A DNA stretch of 64,000 nt from Mugil cephalus (Eukaryota; Chordata; Actinopteri; Mugiliformes; Mugilidae). Position 1 is the first letter of the stretch. The number at the start of each line of letters is the position of its first letter. The notes beneath the pieces were generated by a model, which saw only the letters and a list, made by a program, of their open reading frames with translations, had not been told where the DNA came from and did not search any database. Shown here piece by piece: positions 26,611 to 39,200 of the stretch. The stretch spans positions 3,645,501 through 3,709,500 of the forward strand of contig NC_061772.1 in assembly GCF_022458985.1 (NCBI RefSeq). The letters run 5' to 3'. The translations under genes and the position numbers were made by a program.

Positions 26611-29600
26611 ATGGAACACGGGGGTGTTTGCAGGGATCCCTCCAACATGGGCGACTTCTTCAACAGTTTAACAGATGCATACAGATGTTTTGTCAACGGA
26701 ACATGTCCCAAACAAAGCGCTGCGGATTTAGCGAGTGTGATATTTTCCGCGGTGTCTGTACAAGTGTCCGCTGAACTCAGAGAGTATGATACCGCCTCTG
26801 AGTATAGCAGTGTGAACAGTTGTGAAGTGACCTGCATGAGTGTGACTCTGGTGGAGAAGATGAGCTCCGGTATAACGTCTCAGAGTCTGTCTCCACAAGT
26901 TACGTTGTATTGCGCAGAGGTTCTGAAGGTTTTGTTTGGAGACATGGATCTCATGTCACACCTTGTAAGAGCTTTATTCAGGTTGGGCAAAATGACAAAG
27001 TAACTGTGTCACAATAAATAGTGATGTAAAACCCTTATTATCCTGCAGGTTTTTCAGTTCCAAGTGGAGGACCAGTTTATCTCACATCTGGCTGCTAAGA
27101 CTGTAGCAGCCCTAGTTTTCTACCATTTCCACAAATATGTGAGTACTCAAAGCTGTGGTTTGGATATTATAACAAAGAGTTCTCAAAAAGGTGTATATAG
27201 ATACACCTTTTTTTTTTTATTTTAAATATAAAGGATGTCACAGTTAGGATTTAAAATCTTTTACTGGAATATTTGCTTTAAACACAGCAGATGTACAATG
27301 TTGATCAACATTGTGTCCAAGCCTCTGCCTCACCATAAGTAACCATTCTTAACACATTTTTATTTCTGTATATTAGAGTTTAATTCTCCACATCTGTCTC
27401 GCTGAATTTTAAGAGACAGTTATGCTCAAAACATACTAAACATTATTTTTATGTGATGCAATTCGACATGGATGGTTTATTAAAGTTTTGAACTATGACC
27501 TTTGCACATAACATTACAGGCAATTTTTAGTCTAAGCTGAGCTGCTCATTTGTGACTGCCGTTCTGTAGACTAACATTGTGAGTGTGTGTACATATGTTT
27601 TAATTTCTCAGGGATTGGTCAGTCCTGTCTGGCAGGAGAAGTGTGTGCAGGCATTTCACAGCTCACGCCCTGGGGCTGAATTGGATGCTTGTCTGTGGTC
27701 AGTGACTGAAGTCATAAAAAAACTTCTCAGAGGAGCTCATCAAGGTAAAATCTATTCATTTTGTGCCATTTAAGTGGGAGAAAGAGCTGTTGCTGGTTGG
27801 TTTAAGATACACTCACTTGCCAGTTTATGAGGTACACGAGTGAAAATGAATGGACTTGGTGCTGTTAAACTGGATTGAAATAAACACTAAAGTGTTTATG
27901 TTATTTAGCCTTGCCCACTTACTCAAATGGTCCATATCAGGAGAAAAATGTGCGGGTACAACACAGTACAATTCAGTAGTACTCCAAACCACATCCTCCA
28001 AAATAAAAATAAAGTTGAATCAACATCTCTCTCAGTTATTTGAAATGAATGCTGAATAGCATAACCTTCTTGAAGCTTCGAGGACTGCCACATTAGAATG
28101 TGCTCATTTTCACTACAGTAACATATTTTTTTGACAAGTGTCTCGTTCTTGGTGACAGACAAACCGATGTTTATCTGTAAACCAATAATACTGTAACGTC
28201 GCTCACAGTGGAACTTCCTGTTCATCAGCCAGCACAGCAGGACCTCTGATAATTTGCTGCTCTTACTGCAAGAAGAATAAGAAAATATTTTAGGCCAGCT
28301 TATGAGGAATTTTTATGCTGATGGTGACAATAAGTTAAAAAATAAAATCAATATCTACACAAATAACATAAGGAATTTTAGCAAGTGCAACACTTTTCTA
28401 TGTAAGAAATGACCATGTCACAGTCCCCAGTGGGACAAATGTAGTAATGGAGGCTCCTTTGTTTTCCCCCTCATTTCTGTCTAGCTATTAATTGGTTCAG
28501 TGTGTAATGGTGTGATGAGGAGAGACAGCAAGGTTTACAATGAGAAAAGACCTAAAATAAAGATTACCCATACACTCCATAGACTCTAAAACCTGTTAAA
28601 GCATAAAGTTATCACACAATCATCACTGTGTAGACATGTGTTAACAAGGTTTAGTTTTTTTATTTGAATCTTTCTGAACTTTGTCTGAACCTATTTCATG
28701 ACTGACATGTTGACTTTACACAGCAGGAAGAGCATGGGTTTATTAATAAGCTTCACTAAGCATCTCAGTAAGCCATGTCAGTTAAATCATTCATAAATGC
28801 AAGACTGTCCCAATGTGGATTGCAGTCACAATATGGACACCTGTGCTTTCCCAGTGTCAAGTCAAAATCTCACAAGTTCTATTAACCTTTTATAGGGTGC
28901 AGAACCATATTTGGTAACTTCAGGACATATTTTAAATTGTGTCCCTGTGCCTCTCAGTGAGGTTTAGCAGCATGTGGTTTTCACCCAACCAGTCAGAGAA
29001 GATCAAGGAAATATTCTCAGGTCAAATGTCTGGTCTAATTCAGCTCTGCAAAAAAAATGTGATAATGTGTATGTTGACAAGTGTCTGAATCAGCACTTAT
29101 GTTTGATCTTCATTGACCCTATTTTCTTCATGAAATTGAAACTTTTAGAAAAAAATCACAAAAGTAAGAGTCTTCTTAGGCCCTACAGCAACATGCTAGG
29201 GTTAAAATTGATTTCAGTGAATGCACTGTAGAGAGTTTAGTGGTGCTGTGTGATGGGAAAATCAAATACACAATCAGAGGTACATCTTTAGCTAGTTATT
29301 ATTTGCAGTGTCAGTTAATTTGACGTATTTAATAATCATTCATTTTAATTATTAAAGCTCAAGACTTCCTAAGGACAGAATAGAGCAGTGCAGGTTAGCT
29401 ACAGGAAATTGCTTGTTGTGCCACTGTCACTGTCTAATCCCTCATTTAAAATGTATGTATTATCTTCTTCTAGAGATCCTTGGGAAACTTGTGACGGCTT
29501 TTGACTGTAGCCTTAGTGCTTTATTCTCAAGGTTGCTCCCTGAAGAGAGAAAATATGTACCAGATTTTACCAGCAACAAACACTGGGGAACAACATTCTG

Positions 29601-32119
29601 CCTCCTCTTGGACCTGCTGGAGGTGTTGACTGCCTCCAGACTGATGTGTGGAGCTGGTGCCTGTCTGAAGAGTCAGAGAATAACCCACACTCATTCCTCA
29701 CGTCTTCTGACAGTGATTAGCTGCTCCTCAGAGTATTTTGTCAAAAAGAGGGCACTGCTGCTTCTGAAGAGGGCTTTACTTCAGAAGGTTGGAGAGGACT
29801 GGGCTTTAGGGGAACTCCTGGCCACTGGACTGAAATGTGAGAACCTGAGCTCGGACATGAGCGTACTGGTTCAGAGCGTGTTAACAGCAGTGGCAGATAA
29901 TTGGTTACAAAGTGTTCAGGTGGAGCGTGCTGCTTTCTTTGGAGGCACCAGACACACTGAAGGAGCTGAAGACCAGAAACCAGACAGTGTGATTCTGAGA
30001 GCTGTCAGCCTGATTGTTCTCAAATCCATAGAGCTGCATTTCGAAACAGCTGGTGGAACAGGTGAGAACCCACAATGAGAAAAGCACTGGCACACATAGA
30101 GTAAATATTGTATATGTTCTATAAAGACATTTTAATTAAAGCATCTGTAGGCAGTTTTCTGTACAGATGGGGCAGCACATAAGCCATCAAACAAACTTTA
30201 TTTATATTCTCCATCCAGTGTTGGCTAAAACTAGTCTGGCTGTGACTCTTAGACCTAAGGTCTAATAAGAGGATCTAGTGGGTACTTACATTAAAACTAT
30301 GTAAAATAGATAGTTTGGAGACTATTTTGAGGTTTGGGAACCAATGAAAAGTTAACTATTCTTAAACTTACAGTTATCAAGTGAACCAATTTTAAATAGG
30401 TGTCGTGTGAACTTTCTGGTGCTAGTTGGTGTTAGCATCTCAATTTTGTTCTGCTTATAGTTTTCCTACAACTTTTTTTGGTTGGTGATTTAATACATTC
30501 ATATAACCTAGACTAACTTTCATTGCAGATCTTGTAAGAAACATTTATAAATAATTAACATTTCCATTTCCAATTACAATCCTCATAATGATCTCTTTCT
30601 CTGGTCTCCCAACTATTTACACAAATGCTGAATGCGTGTTTCTAGGTTTATCCTAGATTTTACACTAAAAAAAAAGGCTGAACCAGAACAGCAACGTTGT
30701 AAAGATGTAAAATGAAAATATCAAGCTGAAAGACATTAAAACAATAGAGTTGAACATTTTCACAGACAGACAATATTGTTTTCTGTATTGTTTTGGTTAT
30801 CATAATCTGTAATCTTAATGTTTCGTATTTTGAAATGCATGTGTTGTCAAATGCCAAAGATCAGCTGTTACAGATGTGTACAGATGGGAAAAGCCTGTCA
30901 GTTGTAAATATGTTGAATGTAGCAGAGGGCTCTCTTCGCATGTGTGAGCTAAGTGAGTGTTACTAGTGAGGCTACTGCCTGTTTCATCTCACTGCAGTGG
31001 TGGAGGGTGACACAGACGTTTCTGGGTATCTGCAGAGCTTGTGGTGCTTCCTGAGGCGCTGCAGTATCCAACTGATGGAGCTCAGGCACCTCTGCTGCTG
31101 GATTAGCTTTCTGTTTGGAGAACAGGACGATGACATGATGGAAGCAGCCAGATCATTACTCTCCATATTCCTCAAACACAGGTACAGCACATAGCAGACA
31201 TGTGTGCTATTTATTTATTTTGTCAGCAAGTTACACATTCTTTTTACTGCCCCTTCAATAAGTGAAATAATTTTAGCTTCTTCTGTAGAGGGACAGCAGT
31301 CACGTTTTTAAAATTACCTTCTTGCTTCTTTTTAACCGCAGATTGTGTTCAGGGCTGGATGACGTTGCTATGTTGGAGGCAGCCTGTGAATCTGGCTGCA
31401 ACCCTCACTGCCACTTCGTAATTCTGCTCCAGAGCATCTCCTTTGACCACAGCATCCTCCTCGACTTCCTCATCTCCACCGAAACCTGCTTTCTGGAGTA
31501 TTTCGTGCGGTACCTAAAGTACCTCAGGGGTGACTGGCAGGGCTTTGCTGCATCATGTGTCTCCATCAGTGTGTCAGACTCACTGCAGCAGTCACTCACT
31601 GCTTCATGTGGTGGTGATGAGAAGCCTGCACTGACATACAAAGCTGAGCCAAATAAAGCTGGATTCAGTTCCTGTGTCCAACCCACAGCTGTTAATCCAC
31701 CTGCGGAGCCTCGCCTTGTGGAGTATGATACTTCTGATGAGTCTGAATCAGAGAACATGGAGATTCTGGAGGTTAAACCAGGGTCATCTGTGTGTGAGGG
31801 AAGCAGGTTTGGTGCCAGTACTGGGCTACCAGCATGTATCGGCCAGAAACAGTACGAGTCATCACCAGCATTAAAGAGTGGACATAACTCTACACTGGAA
31901 AAACCAGAATGTCGGTCACAGCTGGCATTACAAAGCAAGCCAATGTCACACACAAACATGGCAGACAGAGCTGTCCTCTGTTTGTCGGAGCTCAGAGAGG
32001 TGGTGACGAGGCTACAGACAAAAAAACTCTTCCCATACAACCCTTCTTCACTCTTAAAGCTCCTTTCTCAAGTAGAGAACTGTTACCAGCAGTCCCATCT
32101 GCCACACAGGAATAACTGA
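26611..32119 (+). CDS. lins1: Lines homolog 1 (six coding exons)
   Basis: LINS1 is the vertebrate homologue of Drosophila Lines; human mutations cause intellectual disability, and its biochemical role is unclear. Exons: 26611-26964, 27049-27138, 27612-27744, 29474-30061, 30998-31181 and 31342-32119. All borders are GT/AG and the frame stays open for 708 residues. The N-terminal Lines region includes GLVSPVWQEKC, LLLDLLEVLTASR, FVKKRALLLLKRALLQKVGED and QDDDMMEAARSLLSIFL. The last exon has the strongly conserved LLDFLISTETCFLEYFVRYLK, an acidic VEYDTSDESESE stretch like human VDYDSSDDSD, and the C-terminal Lines motif KKLFPYNPSSLLKLL. Three in-frame ATGs compete as start: 26581 (weak context), 26611 (GCCATGG, chosen) and 26647 (AACATGG), giving 718, 708 or 696 residues. 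The 27745-29473 intron holds a transposon-like fragment near its start. The first exon lies in a locally CpG-rich segment. Identity is supported by the neighbouring genes. Confidence 0.93.
27808..28060. repeat. Possible DNA-transposon end in a lins1 intron
   Basis: ACACTCACTTGCCAGTTTAT GAGGTACACG resembles the end of a repeat common in fish (ACTTGCCACTTTATTAGGTA type). It lies at the start of the 1.7-kb lins1 intron; the other end was not found. Confidence 0.35.
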
Positions 32120-32345
32120 GAAGTAATGTGTGCTGTGTTCAGTTGTGTTGGATGCAAGCTGCATGTGTGATCAAAGTGTGTGGTCAAAGAAGCAAATACA
32201 ACCCTTTTGGAAAATGTGCCGTCTTTCCTTTGTGACCAGACGAGCCTTCTCATCTCAGCATTTTAACCACCTCAGTATATCACACCACGTTGTTTACTCA
32301 AGCACACGTGAGATGAAGAGTTGATCGAGTATTCACATTATTCAA

Positions 32346-32351
32346 AATAAA
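32346..32351 (+). terminator. lins1 polyadenylation signal
   Basis: A canonical AATAAA lies 227 bp after the lins1 stop codon, with a T-rich stretch (TTTTTTTGTTATTG) about 20-35 bp downstream. It is the first such hexamer after the stop. Confidence 0.6.
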
Positions 32352-35300
32352 TATTTATATTTATTAGATTTTTTTGTTATTGTTGGATCATCTCTTTAAA
32401 TCCTATAAGTGCGTAGGTCCTCAATTTATGTGTAAAACACAAATACAAATGTGTCCATAAACAAAGCAAATCTTTATCTCCTATGTCCTTTTTTTACTTC
32501 CTCCATCTATACTGTAAATAGTAGCTGAATTTCCTTTTGTCACGTTAGGCTAAGTAACCATATTTTTTAGGTCTAACTTAATTTGAATACTCATTATTTT
32601 CAATGAAAAAAAGAGGTTTTGTATGCAAAAATACTAATAGTTTAGTTGTAGCCTGTTCTTGTGTACAGCTCTGTACCAGTGGATGGCAGCAGAGTCAGCG
32701 TGACGCTAAAGCACATCCTCAGTCAGTGATATTAATGTTACACTGAAAGAGCTTCTATCCAGTTTTTAAAAGGAACACTTTCAGTTCCTACCACTGTCTG
32801 ACCTATTTAAACATTTCCTCAACCTGACTCCTTAATGCCCCCAATATAATAATAATGATAATGATAATGATAATAAAATGGCTTTATTGTCTTTGTAAAA
32901 TGGATTTAACTATTCTGGAGCTCTTTACTCTTAATATTCTCCATTATGCAAAACTGTCTGAAAAAGGCAACAGAGTGCATTATTTTTATTTAAACAAAAA
33001 AAAAAGAAAAAAGAAAAAACAACAAGAATTTACAGTATATTAAACAAACAAACTAACATGATTAATGGATTATCACTAAGGAATGACGTACAGATTGATT
33101 TTAGTCAGCCCTGCCCTGTGGACTGTGAACATCTGTCCGTGTGACTGTTTGCCTGTCTAGGTGTGGATCAAGATGATTAATAGGGAGGCTGCTTGAAAGG
33201 CATATCAGGCAACTTCAGCGTCCTCATAACACAATCATGTGATGGAAAAAAAAAACAAAAAAGCTTGCTAACACACCTCATGCTGGACTTTCCTTCCATC
33301 TGTCACTCATTTCTATATAGTGATATTTTTAACAGAATTTGTCCTAATAGGCATCCTACCATGTGGCCAGCATGTTAATCATTGGTTAGCGGTGTCATCA
33401 CAGGGCTCTATTGATTTAGTACGACATTGAGTACTAGTGCACTGTTTGCTCTGTCAGTGCACACACCCACCTAAACCACACAGGCATAGAGCTCATAGTA
33501 AACTCACTTTAAGCTGATCTGTCAGTTCATAAGAGAATTAGGCTTAATGGAGTCAGACTTGTGGAAACAGCATGGACAAACTATAATAAGGCATCATTGT
33601 TTTTTGAAAAAAAAAAAAGGCTCTTTCAGCAGAGATGTTCTTTTTGTTCATTGTTTTCCTTCATGATTAAAAGAAAATCTTATTAGGGAAACCAAGTTTA
33701 CCCAATGAAAACAATAACTAAAAATCAGTTATGTGTGACAAAATTCTTCCATGTTAAGAAATTTATCTTGGAGACATATTTTGTGTTATTGGCGATATAA
33801 TTTTCCAGCTCTGCCTCTCTTCACTTAAGGTTTGTTCTGTGGGAGAACTTGCGTTTGTACTTTATCAGGAACACAGAACAAACAAGGTTATTGGATCCCT
33901 TGAGGGCGGTCAGAAAAAGAGCTTGTGTGTGTTGTGGCAATCCACTAGCCTAGCTCTACTTCCTGGAGGGCAGAAAGAAAAAACCTTCCCAGGTAATTGT
34001 GGCTGAGTTGGGTGTGACTCTAAAGAATGTCAAACAAAGAGAGTGGCTCGCTGCCTGTCGAAGGGGGGGGCATAGAGGATTTTGCCATCTACGTTCATCT
34101 CTCCAGACAAAACACAAGCAGTCAGCTGGTTTGGAAGCGACTCTCCCTACCTGCTGTATTTGGTCGCGCTGACACTGGAAAGGTAAGCCTTTGTTTTACT
34201 GTGACCTTGAAGTGTAACTGGTGAGCTCTCTGACTGTTTTTAGTTTGAAAGTGAGAGGCTTTTTTGGCTTTCTGTGCTGCTGCAAAATGATCTGCTGTGC
34301 TGAAATTAGAGGAACAAATCTTCCTGTAGCAACAGGGGCAGTTGTTTGATCCAAGGACATCCTACAGTCAGGAAAGTTTATTCTCAGGGTACGCCTGCAT
34401 TGTCGCGGCTGAGCTGGGATGAATGAACTCTCTGTTCTCAGAAAGATCAACACAAAGATCCTGTGTGATCCGACTTGTGTGGTCTGCCCACTTAAAGTGA
34501 AGAGGTTTGAGTTGAGATTAGTTTCGGGGATTGAAGATGTTTGAGGGCTCTTTCCTGTCTCCGTTTAGGCAGCCTTTGCAGGGTCAGCAGCTATCTACAG
34601 GTGGGATTACAGCTTCCTTGTGACAAACAGCAGTGCTGGGGCTCATTTACATACCCTAAGGAAAAAAAAATAAGAAGCCTTTTGTTATTAGGTTATTTAA
34701 TAGTTTTGCTTCTTTACTTTCCCAGAATATTTCCAATCGTTTGAGACATTCAGTTTTTGTTCTTTGTTTCAGAGAAGCATTTTGAACATTTATGTTGTGC
34801 CATAAACAGCTCAGTGCTCAGAAGACAAGTCAGACAGAGAATTGGCACTCATCCCTCCAAACTGTTTATATTCCACTAATAATCCATGGAACACCTGCAG
34901 CTCTGGGGTTGGATGGGTGCTTTTAAAAGTATTAAAAGTCCTCAGTGCATAAACATCAATCTGGATATTCTTTTTATCTGCTTTTCAGTTATTTGGCAGC
35001 TCTCGTTAGCCCCTCCATTGTCGTTAGCTACTGAACTGAGTGGTCTGTGCCTATGTAACATGAGCTGACTCATTAAAAAACACCGGTGCTGTGGAGATGA
35101 TGTGATATTTTCTGACTATGACTAGATTTTCAAGTTTTGAAATATGGCCACAGGGGAAAGGTTGATAACACAGTACTATATGTTATTGTTCTCTTGTTTC
35201 ATTTTTCAGAAAGACCGGTTATGGAGACTTTCACGCTGAGTTAGCTGCAAGTTGAGTTCAAATAGAAAGTGCTAAAAAGCTAATACGTGTTAGATTTTTT

Positions 35301-36263
35301 CTAATTGATAGAAACAACCAATTTGATCTTTTCATTTTTGGTGGGGGCGGGCAGTTAGGATGACACCTACATGGTGTTTTGACAGAGTGACTGTAGGGGA
35401 CCCTGCAGGGAACGATCGTTCACCTGTCATGCGGGGTTGCTGTGAATGTGTGCGTTACCTTCTCCTGCGGACTGAGAACACTGAATGTGCTACATGTAGA
35501 GCCTGAACAAGCCCTGCGATTCTTTACAGGTCATGTTTACCTCCTAACAGACTGACTCCATAGGCGCTTTCAAGTGTGTGTTTCCAAGCTGCAACCTGGT
35601 CAGCATTTGCTGGGGTTTTTTTCGTCTCTCGTTCACACACCCCTCCTCCTCTTAAGAGTGAGAGAGAGGGATGGTGAAGAAGGCGTGGAAGTGATGACTA
35701 TAAGGGAGGGTTCAGTCGGTCAATATTTGTTTAGGAAATAAACCTCTATGTACTCTGCAGTAACTGTAACATCTGTGAGTGCAGTGTGCTTGTTGCACGT
35801 TCTTTCTGGTATCTTACTGTACCTCAGTGGTATAGTAGCATACCACAACTAAACGTTTGCACTCATGTCATATTTTAATGGATGTTTAAGAGCTATTATA
35901 CTCTTTAAATCTATAAGTAGTGTGCTAGCTGCACTGCTTGATCTAAGAACATACAGGACTAAAGCGAGAAGCATGTGTGTATGAAATGGTTTGAATGTTG
36001 TCCGTTTCAGGTTGAATGCTTCTTTATCTTTAGTTGTGTTTTCTGAGACTTTGACATACAGTCCTTTTTGTTTTTGTAGATTTTCCTTTAGATGCATTGA
36101 TAACTGTTAAATTTATCTGTGGTAGCATTTAAAGGAATTTCCAGATGGAAATCAACAGCTGTGCAGTGTTAAAAGGTTGCCTGAACAGCTGATCTTCTCT
36201 TTGACAGTTGGTGTTGTGATCTTCTACGAATTATTATAACCTCACCTCTTCCCATGTTTGCAG
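32352..36263. other. lins1-cers3 intergenic region and cers3 5' side
   Basis: No coding exon is visible. It must contain the cers3 promoter and non-coding 5' exon(s), because the start-codon exon is preceded by an acceptor at 36261-36263. One candidate donor is GGAAAG|GTAAGCC near 34181. Poly-A runs occur near 32997 and 33607. I see no clear CpG island or TATA box. Confidence 0.5.
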
Positions 36264-36290
36264 AAGTTGGTGTCTCCGTGAGGAGGAGGG

Positions 36291-39200
36291 ATGTTTGACA
36301 CACTGTATGAGTGGTTCTGGTGGGACAAAATCTGGCTGCCTGAGGAGCTGTCGTGGGCCGACCTGGAAGACAAGGATGATCGAGTCTATGCCAAAGCCTC
36401 ACATCTTTATGTCATTGTCCCCTACGCCTTTGCCTTTTTATTCGTCAGATACATGTTTGAGAGGTACCATTCACACTCCGTGCACCAACTCTTCCACATG
36501 CTTTGAACTGTGACAGGTGACACATGTTATCCGTACATCCCAAGAGTTCAGGAACACGGCAGGTTCAGTGCAACACTACCACGCACAACTGCTGCAGTGT
36601 TACAACACACAGCTACAGTCATGGCTTCAGTGACACGTAGCCTACGGTATCCCGTGGCTACAGTCATAATCTCAGCTACAGTCAGTGAGAGCTCTGATGA
36701 AGCTCCTTGATTTTCTTTTGAATTATGCCTGAGCAGACACGTCTGAGAGTGCATTGACTCTATGTTGCCATAACCACCAGGTACTACTAGACAAAGCATG
36801 ATACCGTATCTTAATACAGCTCAGTCTTTCTCTGTGGCTGTTCACAGTGTTCAAAGTGGATTTTCTACGAGTCCAGAAGGTATTAATAAACAGACATACA
36901 CAACAAGATACAAGCCAACATATTCTTTGGATCTTGTCATGTGATTTGTTACAACTTAGATTTTGAGTCTTCACCGATGCCTGATTGGACCTGTGTGAAT
37001 ATTTTGGACACTTTTTCCAGAGAACGCATTCACATCTTAACCCTTCTTAAATAATGACATCAGGACCGAACTAAAACTGATGGTCCCTGTACAATCTGAG
37101 ATAAACGTGAAGGGGTCTAAACGTTAATTTTATTTCATCTTTTAGAAAAATCATTCTGGGATTGAAGTGGGAACATACGGTGTATTCAGTGGACGGGGTT
37201 GTGCACATATGTGCTTCAGCTCAACAAGAGATGAGAGACCCAAGGAAACAGCTATTATCCAGATGAAGAAAGTCCTGTCAATTATGTCTTATATTGTCCA
37301 GTGTAAGACAGAAAAACTAGTGTCTTTCTCAAAATGATAGTAGTGGTGGCACTGGTGAAATGTTTCGGCTTATTTTCAAGATATTTAATTTTAGAATTTG
37401 TAAGAGGCTGTGGAAATGCCTTTCTGAGACTAACAAAGTAATCTGAATCTGTTACCATTTTTATTATTATTATTAGCATACGTGATGGAAATGCATTGTG
37501 CTGTATTTGTATTTGTGCTCTGTAAAGCACACACAGTTTACTGCATTCCAGGTGGATAGCAACGCCCCTCGCAGCATCTGCTGGAATCAAGCAGAAAGTT
37601 CATCTGAAAGCACAGGACATCCCCACCCTGGAGCTTTACTACACGACTCGGTGTAGAAATCCTGCTCAGGTAAGCAAAGTCACACTCACATCAGTCCTGT
37701 TAATAACGTCACTTAGACTTTATTCATCCACAAGGGACACAAAAGCTCAGTTGCACAGAAAAAAAACACTCTTGACAGCTTAAATGTCAACATGGCACAT
37801 GAGTGGTGTTCTTGGACATAGGAGTCAAAAACAACTTAACAGTCCATCCTAAGGAGTATGCCTGTGGACGGTGGGAGGAAGCCAGAGAGAAACACAGTCA
37901 TATTTCCACAGTTAAATAAAAATAATGACTTGAATGAGAACGTGCCAGTTCTCTTCAGCCAATCTACGTCACACACTGTCAGTTTGCTAACCTCAGAATA
38001 CCTTGTTTCCACCGCGTGTTCTGCACAGACGACTCCTGCTGCTTTCATGTTTAGAAATCGTCCCAGTAAGATGATCTAGAAGCCTGTTTTCCCTGCACTG
38101 TTCTCAGAAAGAATTACTAATGGCTGTGAGTTATGAACAGATAATGGCAACAGTACATGGGAAATCAATAGCCAGTTAAACTGATTTGGGGCAACAGGCC
38201 ATAATACCAGTTGGAATCAGATTTGTTCTCCCAGCTTTTACTTCCTTTTGGAAGGCTTTTGGCTTGCATGTTGTTTTGCTACACTTGGGGAACTTGACAT
38301 TGTGGAATACTGATAAATGATAGCAATAACACTGTTTACAAAAAAAAAAAAAAAAAAAAAAATCATATCTCATTAATTGGTCCAGGATGATTTATATGTT
38401 TTTGATACCACTAAAACACACTTCCAAATATGACTCTGTCCCCAGTGATCCATCACTGCTATTCACTCAAAATTATTATTAACTTTGTGAGAACATTCTG
38501 CATATCTCACTTCCAGATATGGACACAGACAAGCCTTCAGGTTGTATCACTGTTAACAAATTATTGTTTGTTTTATATCCTGGGACTTATTTTCATAATT
38601 TTCCCCCATCATTATGATAACATTATATGCTACACTGTATCATTAGCTTTATTGCTTGCAGCTGTGAACCTGACGTCTTCACCACACACAGTTTTATCAC
38701 ACAGACGGAAACCAAATGAGCCGTAAGATAGGTTCAACTGTAGGACCCATGTGTGGTGCGCTGGAAGCAAATGTAATATTAATGTCAGTGCACATATGTT
38801 TTGTTGTAGAGCTCCAAGTATTCCAACTTCAAACCCGAGTTTAAGCAGTTGTCCAGTGCTGTGGATGCTTTGAGTTTAACTTCTCACTAAGTGGATTCAG
38901 CTGTCGCTGTTATGTTTGGTTGTAAAACTGACTGGTTTCATTGGTTTACATTTGTTTTGTGTTTCATGCCTTCATCTTCCAGTTAAAGGGGGTTTCTTTC
39001 CTTGTCGCCATTGCTTTAGTGCTTGTTCTCATTATTTCACGTTTTACAAGAGTTCTGTGGAACCTCTCGAGACAATTGTTATTGTAATCAAAACCTATTC
39101 ATCATTGTTACTCCACTGTCATAAATGTTGCAGAAATGTTTTTTAGAGGTCCATCATGACAAAACGACCTGCAGTAACATCCAGAATGGATCACTGTGCA

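Noticed and set aside
31405-32040. A 211-residue minus-strand ORF
   Set aside because: It is antisense to the last lins1 exon, which matches the Lines family closely; the minus frame resembles nothing.
36510-36710. An ORF just after the first cers3 coding exon
   Set aside because: The exon ends at 36463 with a donor that joins in frame to 37552; the later frame is intron.
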